DNA of 64,000 nt from Saksenaea vasiformis B4078. Its lineage: Eukaryota > Mucoromycota > Mucoromycetes > Mucorales > Saksenaeaceae. The notes under the pieces are model-generated. The model had not been told where the DNA came from. It ran no database searches and saw only the letters and a program-made list of their open reading frames with translations. The translations under genes were made by a program, and so were the position numbers. Shown here in pieces: positions 22,974 to 36,140 of the stretch; position 1 is the first letter of the stretch, and each line of letters opens with the position of its first letter. The DNA lies in the NCBI GenBank assembly GCA_000697055.1, contig JNDT01001536.1:1-64000 (forward strand). The letters are read 5' to 3'.

Positions 22974-23564
22974 AGATATCCTTGTTGGTTAGAGGAAAAG
23001 AAGTACTGTATGTTATCTGAATAGAAGAGGATCGGATTGTATGGTTGACATGTGAAGAACCAGTGATTGTGGATCCTGTATCATTAACATCCATGCGTGC
23101 AGAAGACGCGACATTAAACTCAACGGGCTCCGCTTGAGCAGCGTTTTTCAAATCAAATTCACAGGACTTGAAACTATGAACTGGATGGTGCATTCACCTA
23201 GAAACCGTAATATTTTTTCTTCCAATTTTTTTTTAATTTCTAAGACTTTTTAAGTATTTTGTGAGTGACTATGCACCGCTGGTACGTGCAATTGTGTTCC
23301 ATACAGTAACTGTTAGACGTTTCACTTGATGTACGTCATTTTTACTGATAAATTGTTAGTTGATGATGAGGATTCTCACGCTCATTGTACAGAGCATTAT
23401 TTTCTTTTTCTTTTCTCTTTCCTATTTTCATCAATCAAGCCGTTTCTTGAACATGACTTGTAGCCCACCGACATCACAAGAAAAGCCATATAATGGATCG
23501 TCTCCAAGGGAGATCTTTACAAAAAAAGAAAAAAGCAAAGAATTGAGCAAAGCGCTTTAAAAAA

Positions 23565-24948
23565 ATGGCTGCAGAGCGATTAGGTATAGTAGACACGACC
23601 AATTTTGTGGTACTCAATGCAAAGGGTGTAGCCTGTAAACGTTGCGGGGAAACATATCTCTTAAGAGCCATAACTTTCAGGACCACGCACCACCGAAACT
23701 TCCTAAATTTTGTTGATCTCCGGGCTGGAAATTTGGTATGACTCCCAAGAAAAAGGAACAAGGAATACCATAAGGTACAAAGGCTACTCAAGGAATAATA
23801 TTATACACGCTTAATGACGCAAATGCATCAGTTTGGGATTCAATTCCATTCTGGACTTGTCTAATAACAGCACAAGAACAAGCCCCAAAGAACCTATTTC
23901 AGCAACGATACATGGGGAAAGTTGAAGATAGGTTCAGAATAAGTACGACGGAGTTTGGGCTCCCAAAAGATGTAAAAAAGCGGCTGAGAGACGTCGAAAA
24001 AGTAAGTTATCTGCAATGGTCATATATAAGTTGTACTCATGCTAGCAAAGACTGCGGAAACTGATATAAAAAGATCATATATTGCTGCGCTGGAGGGACA
24101 GTTAAAGCATACCTTTACAATCAATGAGCGCTATTTCAAAATTTATGTCCTTGTGTAAGCTACAAGCAAGTAATGCTGGATTGCTCATTCCTTTTCCTTA
24201 GGAGCCATACCAAATTCCCGGCCCGGAGATCAATAAGATTTAGGAAGTTTCGGTGGAGCGCGGTTGTGCACAGTATGGTTCCAAAAAGTGCGGGTCGGAT
24301 TAGCTATTGCCCTTGGAGTTCTGAGCCTGTGCGCTCATGTAACCGGACTTTCGGGAAACCAGCCTCCGGATAAAAAACCGCACAACCTCCTCATTTCAAC
24401 AACAGCGACTTTAGCGGAGTTGTATTGGACCGAGAATATTAAAAGTCACAATACCGCTGAAATCCATATTACGGTTTCGGCAGCCACCCTTTCTCTCCTC
24501 TCTTTCGCTTTAAGCTGTCGTTAGAATGATGGAATATACAGCGGAAAGTTGTCAATTGAGAAAGAGGAAGAACTGTCCGTCGGTGGAACTTGTAAGTTTG
24601 TTCAACAAGATATGTCGTTGCGTATTGAATCATTGTGGATAACAGAAGAACGATGTTAAGCGTGCTTACACCAACCCACAACCCTTAAGTGATGGTTCAG
24701 ATCGAATGGAGGAAGACACGATAATCGATAGTACCCCAATGCCCTTGGGTCTAGAACACCCAAGCAATGTGCCTCCTAGACCGACTACTCCACCATTAGG
24801 CATGACGCTTGCTCACTACGACGCATCTTCTGGCGGATATACAACTTCTGTGGTAAAAACAGCAAATGAGATCAAAGATACAATTTGCACAGGAATGACT
24901 CCTGCGTACAAACCCCCAATTGAGCGATGGGGATCTTGTCTGATTTAG
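23565..24948 (+). other. Coding-like exons of an unrecognised gene, possibly decayed
   Basis: Several stretches look like exons. ATG 23565 opens a frame with ACKRCGETYLL (a possible zinc half-site). A stretch ending at 24001 (around SVWDSIPFWTCLITAQEQ) joins in phase through a 49-bp intron to 24051 (TAETDIKRSYIAALEGQLK). A stretch near 24530-24591 joins in phase to the last exon 24646-24948, which reads THEN-type low-complexity Pro/Thr-rich sequence (VPPRPTTPPLGM) and ends with TAG. No continuous model across the whole interval was found, because the inverted-repeat arms interrupt it. No family is recognised. Confidence 0.3.
23691..24255. repeat. 68-bp imperfect inverted repeat, arms 23691-23758 and 24188-24255
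   Basis: The left arm begins CACCGAAACTTCCTAAAT and the right arm is its reverse complement over about 68 bases. I count seven differences by eye and all seven are transitions. Both arms, read outward from the centre, encode the same peptide-like frame (SHTKFPARRS, then FRKFRW). The spacer is about 430 bases with coding-like exons. It may be the ends of a small DNA element or an inverted local duplication. No flanking target-site duplication was identified. Confidence 0.7.
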
Positions 24949-25582
24949 ACTCGCTTTCATTTTATGAAAAACTGTAAATAATATAAATCATTTTAAGTCA
25001 TTACGTTTCCGCGGGACGGGAATGACATTTACGCCATACTCAGAATTGTCGGACAAGACTCTTATTTTGTCGAAAGGTGCCACCATCATAACCAATTTAA
25101 GCGTATTTCTGGAGATCTTTCTTGCTTAGCGCAGAGGCCAGTTGAAATTTCTATCAGTTAGTACTACAAATGAAAGGAGAAACGACGTAATGCTGCATCC
25201 CTTGATATTTGACGAAAAGATTTTCTCACGTTATGGTCTGCATCAATACCCCTATTTTGAAGCCATAGATTTTTGGCTTCTATTATGAGGAAGATTGTTA
25301 AAACTAGTCATTTTGCTGTCGCACTCTAAGAATATTGCACTAGTTAATGAATAGGATACAGTTGTCCCACAAATCCTTCTGGGCAAGAGAAGTAACGCAT
25401 TTACTGCTTTTGATGGATGCATCTCAAAGATTATGTGAAAGAACGATGCATCAAATCACCTTCTCAATGATAATATACACGTGAGCCACAAGAGGTTTTT
25501 TGCCTTTTCAGCAGAAGTTTATGTATCTGTTGTGATTGGCAGCAGATCACAAGGTAACTTAACGTTTAAATATTACAACATC

Positions 25583-25924
25583 ATGGTTGATTGTAGACAA
25601 AAAGACGCCCTAAATTTGCACAAATCTAAATCCCAAAACATATTCGTTGATGAGACAGGCTCGCTAGTGATCCTAGCTATGCGAGATATCGAACATGTGT
25701 TCGGGAGGAACGATTCTTTACTTCTACTCCCACTTATTTGCAGCATGTTTGTTCCGTTAACACGAGCGAAAGAGCATGAGAGCTGTAATCAGTCTAGATA
25801 CATTGTAGACTTGCATGTATATCGCAAACAAATTGTTGAGTCTTGCAGCATCTACCCATGTGTGAAAGACACATCGGTCGTAAAATCAAATCCAGCTTCA
25901 GTAGTGCAAATCTTCTGCAAATAG
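25583..25924 (+). CDS. Hypothetical open frame, 113 codons
   Basis: An uninterrupted frame from ATG 25583 to TAG 25922-25924. It extends upstream without an ATG to about 25481. Composition is mixed with a hydrophobic patch (SLLLLPLICSMFVPLTRA) but no domain is recognised. In this AT-rich context 148 open codons are somewhat longer than chance, so it may be a remnant exon. It is not joined to any neighbour. Confidence 0.2.
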   Translation: MVDCRQKDALNLHKSKSQNIFVDETGSLVILAMRDIEHVFGRNDSLLLLPLICSMFVPLTRAKEHESCNQSRYIVDLHVYRKQIVESCSIYPCVKDTSVVKSNPASVVQIFCK

Positions 25925-26714
25925 ATGTAGAACACATCTATCTATACTATCAATAGAAAGCAACTAGCGCGCACTTGTTATGGATTACTCTCACTATTAC
26001 TAACGGTATCACGTAAACAATAGCTCAGCCTTTTCCCCTGACCACCAATTAAGGCAGTTCGCTTATATATAGGTGATATTGGCACAAGAATTTGGATAAG
26101 ATTTTTGGGGCTGAGACATAAGCTTTTTCCAAGGATGTTTGATCCACGTAATTTCATCACTGTTTAAAGCGAGCTTTGTAGGTTGAATGCAACGAATAAT
26201 TTATTTCTAAATGTATAAAGCTGCTTATAGTATACCTTTTTTTCTCACGCAAACTCGCTGAGAACTTGGCTTTTCGGCATCAAACGAAGACACCCTGCAT
26301 CGAAGAGAATTGTACCTTTGCATTCTTCAAAAGATTGATACGTTAAAATCAAAAAGTTCCGGCACATTAGTCATACTCAACGTCGATCAGGATCTGTTGT
26401 CGCACAATATGGCAAGGAAGTCAATCAGGTCCAAAGATAACTAAGCCCTTCGTAGGTCACTACAGGCAATTGCTCAATCATGTGCTTCATTCTTTGTGTA
26501 ATACACGAAATATCTAGCCCTATGCCACCGACCACTTTATGCACAAATGTGGAGCGAGTTTGCATGTCACTGGAAGCGAATTCAAAAAGTAAAAGGACGC
26601 TGCTTTGTTCTGTCGGATGTCGTGTGCGGGACACGAAAAGATTCCGTGACTGCTAGGTAGTTGAGGCGCTTTCTTTTTTTTTTTTTTTTTTTGTTCCTTG
26701 CGATCATCGTTGAC

Positions 26715-28003
<1,289 letters not shown>

Positions 28004-28204
28004 ACATTTCATTCTCTCTCCCCTTCTTCCCACACACATACGCACACGCACACACATACGCACACACGTTTTTCTGTTTCCATATCTCTCTTGTCTCACG
28101 TCGTACCATACAAATGTGTATTATTGGGGTTACCATTTAAGTACCATATGGGGCACTTATGTAAAAACTATGGGAGCATAGATCCTAGCTGTTTCCGCGT
28201 TACG

Positions 28205-29451
28205 TTATATTCTTTGTATATTATCCATTCTGGGGCTTGCATACGCTGGTGATGTATAAGGTGTCGCAAAATCCATATGAAGATGAGATCCAAAAGGTAG
28301 ACAGCCCTCAAATGTGGCTTCTGAGACCAAGGCACTAAAAGTTTCTGACGTATTTGTGTCATTTTCTATCAAACGATTTGTCAGGCGCCGTAGGTTGTCC
28401 CACAGTGTTGATAAGATAGCCGCTGAGGCGAGAACCCCCGGGATTGCTGGATGATGGGTTGGAATGCTGTTAAAAAAAGTAAAAAAAAAAAAAAAGGGTT
28501 GTCTAGTTCACATAGTTTGCAATTCAACCATATTGTTAACTCATACCTATCAAGATTTGATCGTCGTTTCCTGGAAAGGCCGACATAACCTGGTGTTTGT
28601 GTGGAACGTTTTAATCCTCCGCTCGCCGCATTTTCGTCGGAAAGTCGGGTGGCATTTTTTCGGACCGTTGATGCCATCTTCTCCTCAGCTGACGACGATG
28701 TCGGCGATTCTTGTGAGTCATGACCGGCTATGGTTGGTCGAAATCCTGGAGATAAACGGGTAGTTGGTCGATAAGAAGATGCGCTATTGATTGTGCCTAG
28801 ATAAGTCCGATTGTGTGCAAATGAAGGAGGGCGGATGCCGCCATGGGGCAGGAGGATGTTGGGCATGCTGGCGGAGTCTGGTTCAAACTCATGCTCATCT
28901 GCACCCCGCTCAAATTGTTGCTGTTGTTGCTGTTCATGCAGCATGCGCTGCACTACCCTGGCGAAGGCAGTCGGAGAATCTGCTTCGTCTTGCGATGTTG
29001 TGTTATCGGAACAAAAACCAGGCTCATCTTCTATGAATGTGCCTGTACCGTCGTGGGCTGGAAGGTTACTAAACAAAGTTGTTTGTACGCCAGCGGCTGC
29101 TGCAGAATGCAAATCAACGTCCGAAAAAGACTCTGTATCAGAGGGACGAAAAGAAGAGAATGATTCTACTTCAGACGGTGCAAGATTAGGTGAACAGGAC
29201 CCACGCCGCCGTGATGGTGGTGATGGTAAAGCCGAATTAATGACATGCCAATCATTGTCTGAATCGGAAGGATTCGACGACGATGTCGTTGCCGGTTGTT
29301 GTGTAGGTCTGGGTGATAGGACAAGGTTGGCAGGAGCGAAATCATCTACACGACGACTCTTATGATAGACAGACTCTAAATCCTCGGAGTCCGATGAAAG
29401 CGTTGGCTGTGGACGATGATGAGGCCGTCTATGTTGCTGAGCAAATGCCAT
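28205..29451 (-). CDS. Low-complexity serine-rich protein, unrecognised
   Basis: Two exons on the minus strand, 29451-28547 and 28466-28205, giving 388 residues. The first exon is rich in Ser, Pro, Asp and His, contains acidic SDSEDLES and SDTESFSDVD patches that suit casein-kinase phosphorylation, and has a six-Gln run (EQQQQQQF). The second exon continues in phase and stays open for 86 codons (IPGVLASAAILSTLWDNLRR, then LPFGSHLHMDFATPY). That supports the intron over reading through to a stop at 28381. The internal hydrophobic stretch is short and may be a single helix. No family is recognised. The copy B repeat lies 135-240 bases upstream of the start. Confidence 0.6.
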
Positions 29452-29585
29452 TGTGAGAAAGAAAGGAAGAAAGAGGAGCTGGAAGAAAGAGGAGCTGGTC
29501 GTGTGCTGTCGAAAGCAATAGGTATTATCCACACGTGACATCACAGTCTGCTGAAACAAAGATTTGGGCGCCCCACGGCAGGGTT

Positions 29586-29690
29586 GTCCATCATCAGCCT
29601 ACTTTTACCCACATGAGTTATGGGAACCTTATGGTGCATTACATGCGAAAAAGAGCTAGCCAGATGCAGGGAAGCTTGAGAAACATACGT
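29586..29690. repeat. Dispersed ~100-bp element, copy B
   Basis: Matches copy A (12058-12160) from GTCCATCATCAGCCT through the core CCTATGGTGCA-like block to AGCTTGAGAAACATAC. Read on the gene (minus) strand the element begins GTATGTTTCTC, which resembles a 5' splice site, and TTGTTTCAG lies downstream near 29551. A leader intron is therefore one explanation. Confidence 0.55.
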
Positions 29691-30254
29691 CAATTGAATA
29701 TTAGTGCATAATTGACTGAAAAAAAGAGCCTCCTTCGCTACATGAAAAGATTGCAGAAGAAGCATCTAAGTGGCAAAAAAAAATCTCAGAAAGTAAGCAT
29801 CATCTATCTAAGTATCACACCATAGTATTAAGATGATGATGCTACGAGACGACTAGAATTAAGCAAAACGTTTGCCAATTGATCGTAGCTTTCTAAGACA
29901 CATATGCCATTTTTTTTAGTCTAGATGGAGTTCTAAAGAGATACAATGAGATATCTTTGGAATAATCAATGACAAAGGTACCTATCAGAAGATTTTGGCT
30001 TCAACCATTCTGCGCAGTATCGGTTCTGTAAAGGATACCATCCTGATGTTCATTTTTCTTCACTCTCACGCAAATCTACTTCTCCTAGACGCTGTATGTG
30101 ACAATAAAAGATGTCAGCGAAATACGTCGTACATGATGAACGCTTATCTATATGAAACAGTGTCCATCATACAAGGAGTATAGAAGATCATTGACATAAA
30201 ACGTTGGTTCGTCACAGGTAACCATGATATATCCCTTTTGTTTTTCTTGACTAA

Positions 30255-31184
30255 CTAGTTGCAAGGTTGCCTCAGTAGTGGTCTCCATATTATATCCTTT
30301 ATAGTCATCCATTGCTTTTCATCCGGTTCATTATCGGCAAAGGCCAAGTCTTTACCTTTCGAAGGTACGTTCAATGCATTCGTCGAGGCTTCACTTTTGT
30401 TCATCCCATGATCCAGAATATTATATAGACCAAGTTTACGGTACAATAGCGCCCAATATATGCCTTGCCAGCCTCGTCTGTGAGCTTACCAAATGCCTTC
30501 AACTCGTAAATCAGACTAACAAGACCTCTAACACATCCTGGTCAAGGATACCAATATAAGTTGGTTCATCTTCCAGAGACTCAGAGTTTTCATCGGTTCC
30601 ATCATTGGGGTCGAGACGCCGGACCACATCCTTTTCTGCCCACTGTACAGATAAATCGCAGATATGCCTTGTACTGTTTCCTTTCGGCTGGTTTGAAATA
30701 AGGAGAAATAGGGGTATGTCTCTTCATAGCCTTTGCTTTGTATTGTTCTAGTCTCTGCTTCATACGCTACGCATTCGATCTAGTGTCACCGAAGAGTATA
30801 TCCCTCAAAGAGAACCTCGCTTCCAAACGGTGTAACCATAGCACTCATCGTCATCTACAACATCCATTAAAAAAATAAGAAGATCTGGGAGGAAGACTGC
30901 TTATTCGACATAGTGAGCTTAATAAACAATCCATTTGGCGAACGGGAATGGTTTAACAAAGATTTTTCCTTGTTACTGACGATGCACATCAACTTCAAGG
31001 CATTGCTGCTGAAAAGTTTCGAAATGATACCTTCGGTTTGCGGTCCTTCGCTTGTTTGCACCATGCTCTGGAAACGCTTTCTCATGCAATCTTCATAAAA
31101 CCAACATCCGCCCTTTTCAAAGATGTTGTTAAGAAATCGAGGCCTTGAACTCGCAAAGAGTGCTGTATCGTCCACAACACTCAT
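30255..31184 (-). pseudogene. Minus-strand coding-like islands with broken frames
   Basis: On the minus strand an ATG at 31184 opens 105 codons (MSVVDDTALFASS). Further along come KRHTPISPYFKPAERKQYKA, a frame-shifted EDEPTYIGILDQDVLEVLLV, then DEAGKAYIGRYCTV, and a last stretch with NALNVPSKGKDLAFADNEPD. Each looks translated, but neighbouring pieces lie in different frames without convincing splice sites. This may be a decayed gene or element, or a multi-exon gene I could not assemble. No family is recognised. Confidence 0.3.
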
Positions 31185-31811
31185 TCAGTTGAAAGAAAGT
31201 TGACTCAGAGGCAAGTGACAGAAGATACTTCATATGTATCATGCCATTATTATAGGATCATGGGTCTTCTATGACTTTGACCTGGATATGTTTTTGAGCC
31301 TAAATGGGGTTTGCATTCAGTGATCTGGAATCTAAGCCATATATGGGGCGCGTGAAATCATCAATTGCCTGCTGTCCGGGATTCCAAGCGCCACTGTAAT
31401 GGTATCGTACATATATTTGAAAAGAAAGAAAGTAAATAGGGAAAAGTGGACTCCTCAGTCATCAACCGATGGGATAAATGAGCCAATGCGTCCCAACAGT
31501 TATCGTATATCGAAACACGAAGTTCTCTAGAAAGATGGAAGGAAGAGCTGGCTTACCCGCAAAGGCATCATTGAACAAGCTCAAGCAAAGACTGCAACAA
31601 GTATAAGTAACGATGACAGCCTTATATGTCTTCAAACGCGGAACAGCACTACGGAAACGTCCAGGTGGGCAGATGGGTGACTGCGGAGAAGGGAACTAAG
31701 TGAAAAGATCGATCCCTGTTTTGGAAACGAAAATCTATCTACCGGAGATTTTATGGCGAGAAAAGCTATAAATATTTGTTTTCTTTTTTTTTTTTCTGTC
31801 GAGCGATAGAC

Positions 31812-33483
31812 ATGTCAACCGCTAAAGGTTTAAAAGACGGTGCTAGAATAATCATCGTAGGTGGTGGATGCTTTGGATTGTCCACAGCCTATGCGCTGTC
31901 GCTTAAAGGCAAGTATGACATTTGCGTCTTCGATCGTCAGCAAATTCCTGGTTTCGATGCAGCGTCCACAGGTAAGGTGCATTAGGTCACTTTTCAAATC
32001 ATTCAATTATTCGATAGACATCAATAAGATCATCCGGGCGGACTATGGTGATGATCTTCTTTACATGCACCTTACCTTTGAATCATTACCTTTCTGGCAT
32101 CAATGGAATAAGGAGCGAGCTGCCATGGGTCTCGACCCGGTGTTCCATCAAACGGGTGTCTTGATGCTTTCTACTCACGGTCGCTACTCGGAGTTCGAAC
32201 GCAAAACTTTGAAATCCATCCGTGAAGCCGGTTACGGTCATATCATTGAAGAATTACCGACGCCTGAAAGTATCATTACTCGTTTCCCGATGTTCGAGCA
32301 TGCTGTTTCCAATGGCTACAACATTGGTTACCTTAACAAAGAAGGAGGTAGGTAAGCCTGGGGTCGGATGACCTCTGAATAGGAACGAATAAGATCGTTT
32401 ACTGGTTTCTCAATTTAAGGTTGGTGTAACTCCGCCGAGGCGGTGAAGCACGTATATCATAAATGCATACAGAATGGTGTTCGCTTTGTTCTTGGTGATC
32501 AAGGTCACTTTGAGAAGTTAATAGCCGACCCCGCAAATCGGTCTGTAATACAAGGCATTCAGACACAGGACGGAAAGGTCCACAAGGCCGACTATGTGCT
32601 TTTAGCCACTGGGTCATGGACCCCAGGAATTGTTAATGTATCGGACCAGATAGTCGCGTCAGGCCAAACAGTGATCCAGTTTCAGCTGCCCGAATCGTTG
32701 CAGTCACGATCAACTACCCAGCCCGTGTGGTGTGGTGACATATCCAGGACCGGTAGACCGATATTCGGGTATCATTCAAGAAAATTAAAATTTGGATAGG
32801 GTTTTATGGTTTCCCACCCAATGCAGAAGGGAAAATGAAAGTGGGAAGACACTGCAGTGGCTACATTTGTCCGCGGCCTACAGATAATGTATCTATCCCA
32901 CGAACACAAGTGTCGCATCCCAACGATACCATCCCTAAGGAAGCACTCAAAGAAATGAGGACATTTTTGGCAGATTTCTTGCCACAGACTTGTGCTCTGG
33001 ATGTGACGTACGCTAGACTTTGCTGGTAAAATCCGAATCTATTGGTTCACTCACCATCAGCAGTTTCCCACGAGAGAGAAAGAGGAACGTACTAATAGCA
33101 TCGTGTTGTTTGTTATCAAAGGTACGCAGATTCCATAGACGGTAATTTCATCGTCGATTACCATCCGGATTACCAAAACCTTATTGTCGCTTCAGGTGAC
33201 TCAGGCCATGGGATGAAGTAAGATGATTGCATTTTCTGATAACCTTATGAACCGACCTTTCCTTTTTTACAGATTTCTACCCGTAGTAGGATTTAAGATT
33301 TGCCAGGTACTTGAACGCATCGATTCTGATTGCACTCGCGCATGGAAATGGCGCACGTTAAAACCAGAAGAGACACGGTTGGACGGGTTACGTGTATGCA
33401 ACACGTTGGATCGCCGGATCCTTTTAGAAACAGAGAGCACGGCCTCACCAGATGAGTTACTCGTGGCCAGACCACGACTCTAA
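31812..33483 (+). CDS. FAD-dependent amine oxidase, fructosyl-amino-acid / pipecolate oxidase type
   Basis: Six exons: 31812-31971, 32018-32347, 32420-32752, 32800-33025, 33122-33217, 33273-33483; 451 residues, normal for the family. The N-terminal Rossmann motif is [12 protein letters not shown], followed by the acidic FDR end and the conserved [15 protein letters not shown]. Later come [31 protein letters not shown] (whose Cys is the likely covalent FAD attachment site of monomeric sarcosine-oxidase relatives) and [14 protein letters not shown]. Such enzymes oxidise secondary amines of fructosyl amino acids, L-pipecolate, saccharopine or sarcosine, releasing H2O2, usually in peroxisomes. 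The C-terminus ARPRL is not a clear PTS1 signal. The exact substrate cannot be told from sequence alone. Confidence 0.87.
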
Positions 33484-34249
33484 CTGACAGGCTGTATGTC
33501 TTATCTTGTGTAACATGTATCCTGGATAAACAAGCATCACTCTTTAAAGATTATCGCCTTCAATCACGGGTCAAATTGCAGGAAAAAGAGATTGCCTTCC
33601 TATAAAAATGTCCCTTATAAAATGCTGTTGACGCAAGATAGTGCGTGTATATTTGTATCCTATACTCCAGTACGCGTCGCATAAGTTGAGAAAGTGACAA
33701 GGTATTCAACACGATGAGCCATCTTCATCATTATATCTTCTGAGGACGGACATTTGGACTGTGTCGCTTCATCTTCGGTTGTCAAAAATAGTAACTTCTC
33801 TTTTTTGTTGTTAAATCTAAGCATTTCATCACCACACTGCATGCTTCAATAGCAATTACGGTCGAGACCAATGCATTTGTTGAAAAAAAAAAACTAAATG
33901 CATAGCATAAGTCAGCATGACATATTGGGAATTACCAATTTATCTTTTGCATTAGCCAAGACAACACCACGTGTTAGATATTTCAAATACAACTTTGTGA
34001 AGTTGGCGCCACTGCTTGCTCCTTTACTAGAGGAAAACGTCCTCAACAGAATCGTAAGTAAATCTTTAACTAATTAACTAATTACCCAGTGGTAGTGATA
34101 TGAAGAAGACAGGCTTTTCTTCATTCGCTGTTGATTTACATTTTCTCCTATCCACTAACTTGCTGCATCTTACAACCAGCATCCTGAGACAGGGTTCGAG
34201 CATGTTCATTTTTCAGCCACCGTCAACGGTCAAGAAGTTAATTTCTTTG

Positions 34250-34816
34250 TCAGATGAGATGGAAGAAATGTTTCATATGTAATGTACTGTTACCTACTTG
34301 GCATAGGATCCCATTCGCAGCATTAATGGATGGTAAATGCATGGGAAAATACTGGATTCTAAATATCTGCCTCATCTCAGGATCACTTAGCTTTGGCACT
34401 ACATCAATCCTGGGGCTGAGACTTAGTAAGTTTTTGCATAGAGGAACAAGAAGTTTCACGTTAGATCCAATATGTATTGCGTTGATCACTTGCAATAATT
34501 TTCCCAATGCACTAATCGGAACGTGCAAAACAAAAGGACGCATAAACTCTTTGTTTTAACTTCGGCTCGATTTTCGCAGCAAGACATCCGTGGCACTTGC
34601 TGGGATTGACTATATACGCAAGAACACATGTCTTTTGACCTTTGATTGCCATTTCGGTCGTAAAACAAAGCAAATGGCCGCTCTTTGGTAACCACAGGCC
34701 ATATCTCCCACTCCCGCTGAGAAGATGCTGCGCGTGGCATCCGCAAATGGCATGGGATCACCTTCGAAGCGAATAGCTTTCACATCACGGTATTTATCAG
34801 ATATATTTATCGCCAT
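34250..34816 (-). pseudogene. Minus-strand fragmentary coding-like sequence
   Basis: From ATG 34816 the minus strand reads MAINISDKYRDVKAIRFEGD and then continues best in shifted frames (around CFTTEMAIKGQKTCVLAY). It ends with a 97-codon frame at 34543-34250 (around KLSDPEMRQIFRIQYFPM). The frame changes lack splice signals I trust, so it looks like a decayed gene. No family is recognised. Confidence 0.25.
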
Positions 34817-35055
34817 GGATGTTTCTGTTGAACGTGATGAGATTTATGCCACACATAACCAAGTCCGCTTAAGCTCACTCTCATGTGAAAGATCGCATAT
34901 GCGCTAAATCCTCTATTCCAATCCGCCTTGGTTGCGAGTGTTTCCTGAACTATGCTGCTTATTGAATTATTTTTTAAGCTAGTCTAAGCAAATCCTGCGT
35001 TTCCGAAGAGTCAAAGAAGAAAGAAAGAAAAGAGAAGTCTCCCCTTAAGTACGCT

Positions 35056-35215
35056 TCATTTTTGCGAGAGACAAGAGAAGCCTCTCTCTCTCCAATACGC
35101 CTTTTGCATGAGACAAACAATCCTATCTCTCACACGGGATAATTGAGCCCTAGCTTTGACAAGTCTTTTGCACGAGACGATGAAACCTTGTCTCTCACAC
35201 ACCTTTTGCCTTAGA
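35056..35215. repeat. Degenerate repeats with self-complementary halves
   Basis: Four related units begin TTTTTGCGAGAGAC (about 35060), CTTTTGCATGAGAC (35101), CTTTTGCACGAGAC (35165) and a decayed CTTTTGCCTTAGAT (35203). Three of them end in a TCTCTC-type tract, so each unit can form an imperfect GAGAC/GTCTC hairpin. Spacing is about 40, 64 and 39 bases. The function is unknown. Confidence 0.5.
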
Positions 35216-36140
35216 TAATGGGAAGCTATCAATGACACAAACATTAACATGGAGGAATATGATACACAAATCATAACGTCGGATAAACATAAAAACACGT
35301 ACTCCAAAGCGCAAAGCTCATCTGGAAGTAACGCCGAATAATGCAAAAAAAAAAAGCCACCACTCTAAGCGTTTTTCCTTACGCCATCAGTGGAACTGCA
35401 ACCACCTTTGCCGCAAAGGGAGCGCCATGAAATGCTTCCATATTTTTGATTTAGTAACTCTGTTATGGAACTGTTCGTTACTGGCATGCTTTTGTTAGGG
35501 TAACAGTTGAAGTGACGGTCATTACTGCTGCTAAAACTGTCAATTTGATCGTTTACTACGTTACACAAAGATGATCATGGTTCATAGCATGCAATACTTT
35601 ATTTTATGACAAGGTTACGTCTGGCACCTGGTGAACAAACAAGAAAACGCTCCAGTATGAGAAAATGGTTTGTAATCAATCTGTACACTGTTATACAAAA
35701 CCTTTGAAATTCCTCGTAGTGGAATCAAGGAAATGCATTACAGCAATAAAAAATTTTTAACGGCATTCAGCTCCCTTGTCAAGTTTCGGAAGCAATGTCT
35801 TGGTGAACTTCGGATGGAAATATCATTTTTAACGAGAGATATTCCATGGCAATAGGTTTTGTCGTAGCGGATTCCTTGGATATATTAGCGCCGTGTGCAC
35901 AATTCTTTCCTCGGCGCAAGCTTCTTTTGCCATAGGCGTTGAATCCATTTAGGGTAGCATAAAAAACATTCCCTAAACAGTACCCTCGCACAGCATGAAC
36001 GAAGGAGGCTCAGGACACCCCCTTCCTTCCTATCGTGGGATTTACTGAAGCCCACAAAAAAAAAAAGTTGAACCAAGCCACTGCATGGACCCATTTGAAT
36101 CCCGTATTCCCAGCCGCTGTGTGGCACCGCTCTCCTTAAA

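Larger units (their letters stand above)
22974..26714. other. Poorly resolved region with coding-like islands and an inverted repeat
   Basis: Between Asterix and DIM1 lie coding-like exons (23565-24948), an inverted repeat (23691-24255) and one open frame (25583-25924), all listed separately. The remaining sequence is AT-rich and shows nothing I can name. A poly-T tract at 26672-26692 directly precedes the DIM1 leader. Confidence 0.4.
29452..31811. other. Intergenic region with decayed coding-like stretch
   Basis: No intact gene. It contains the dispersed element copy B and a minus-strand coding-like stretch (30255-31184). The promoter of the FAD oxidase presumably lies in the last few hundred bases; a T-tract at 31784-31797 sits just upstream of its ATG. 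Confidence 0.4.
33484..36140. other. Gene-poor region with repeat and fragmentary frames
   Basis: No intact gene. It holds a degenerate repeat (35056-35215) and minus-strand coding-like fragments around 34250-34816. Otherwise it is AT-rich sequence without a nameable feature. Confidence 0.45.

Noticed and set aside
28381..28466. Read-through end of the serine-rich minus-strand protein at 28381
   Set aside because: Reading through the intron adds an A/T-tract translation. Splicing from 28547 to 28466 keeps 86 further codons open with good composition.
34190..34210. GGGTTCGAGC block resembling a tRNA B box
   Set aside because: There is no matching A box or acceptor stem at the proper distance. 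Similar isolated blocks at 50686 also fail.
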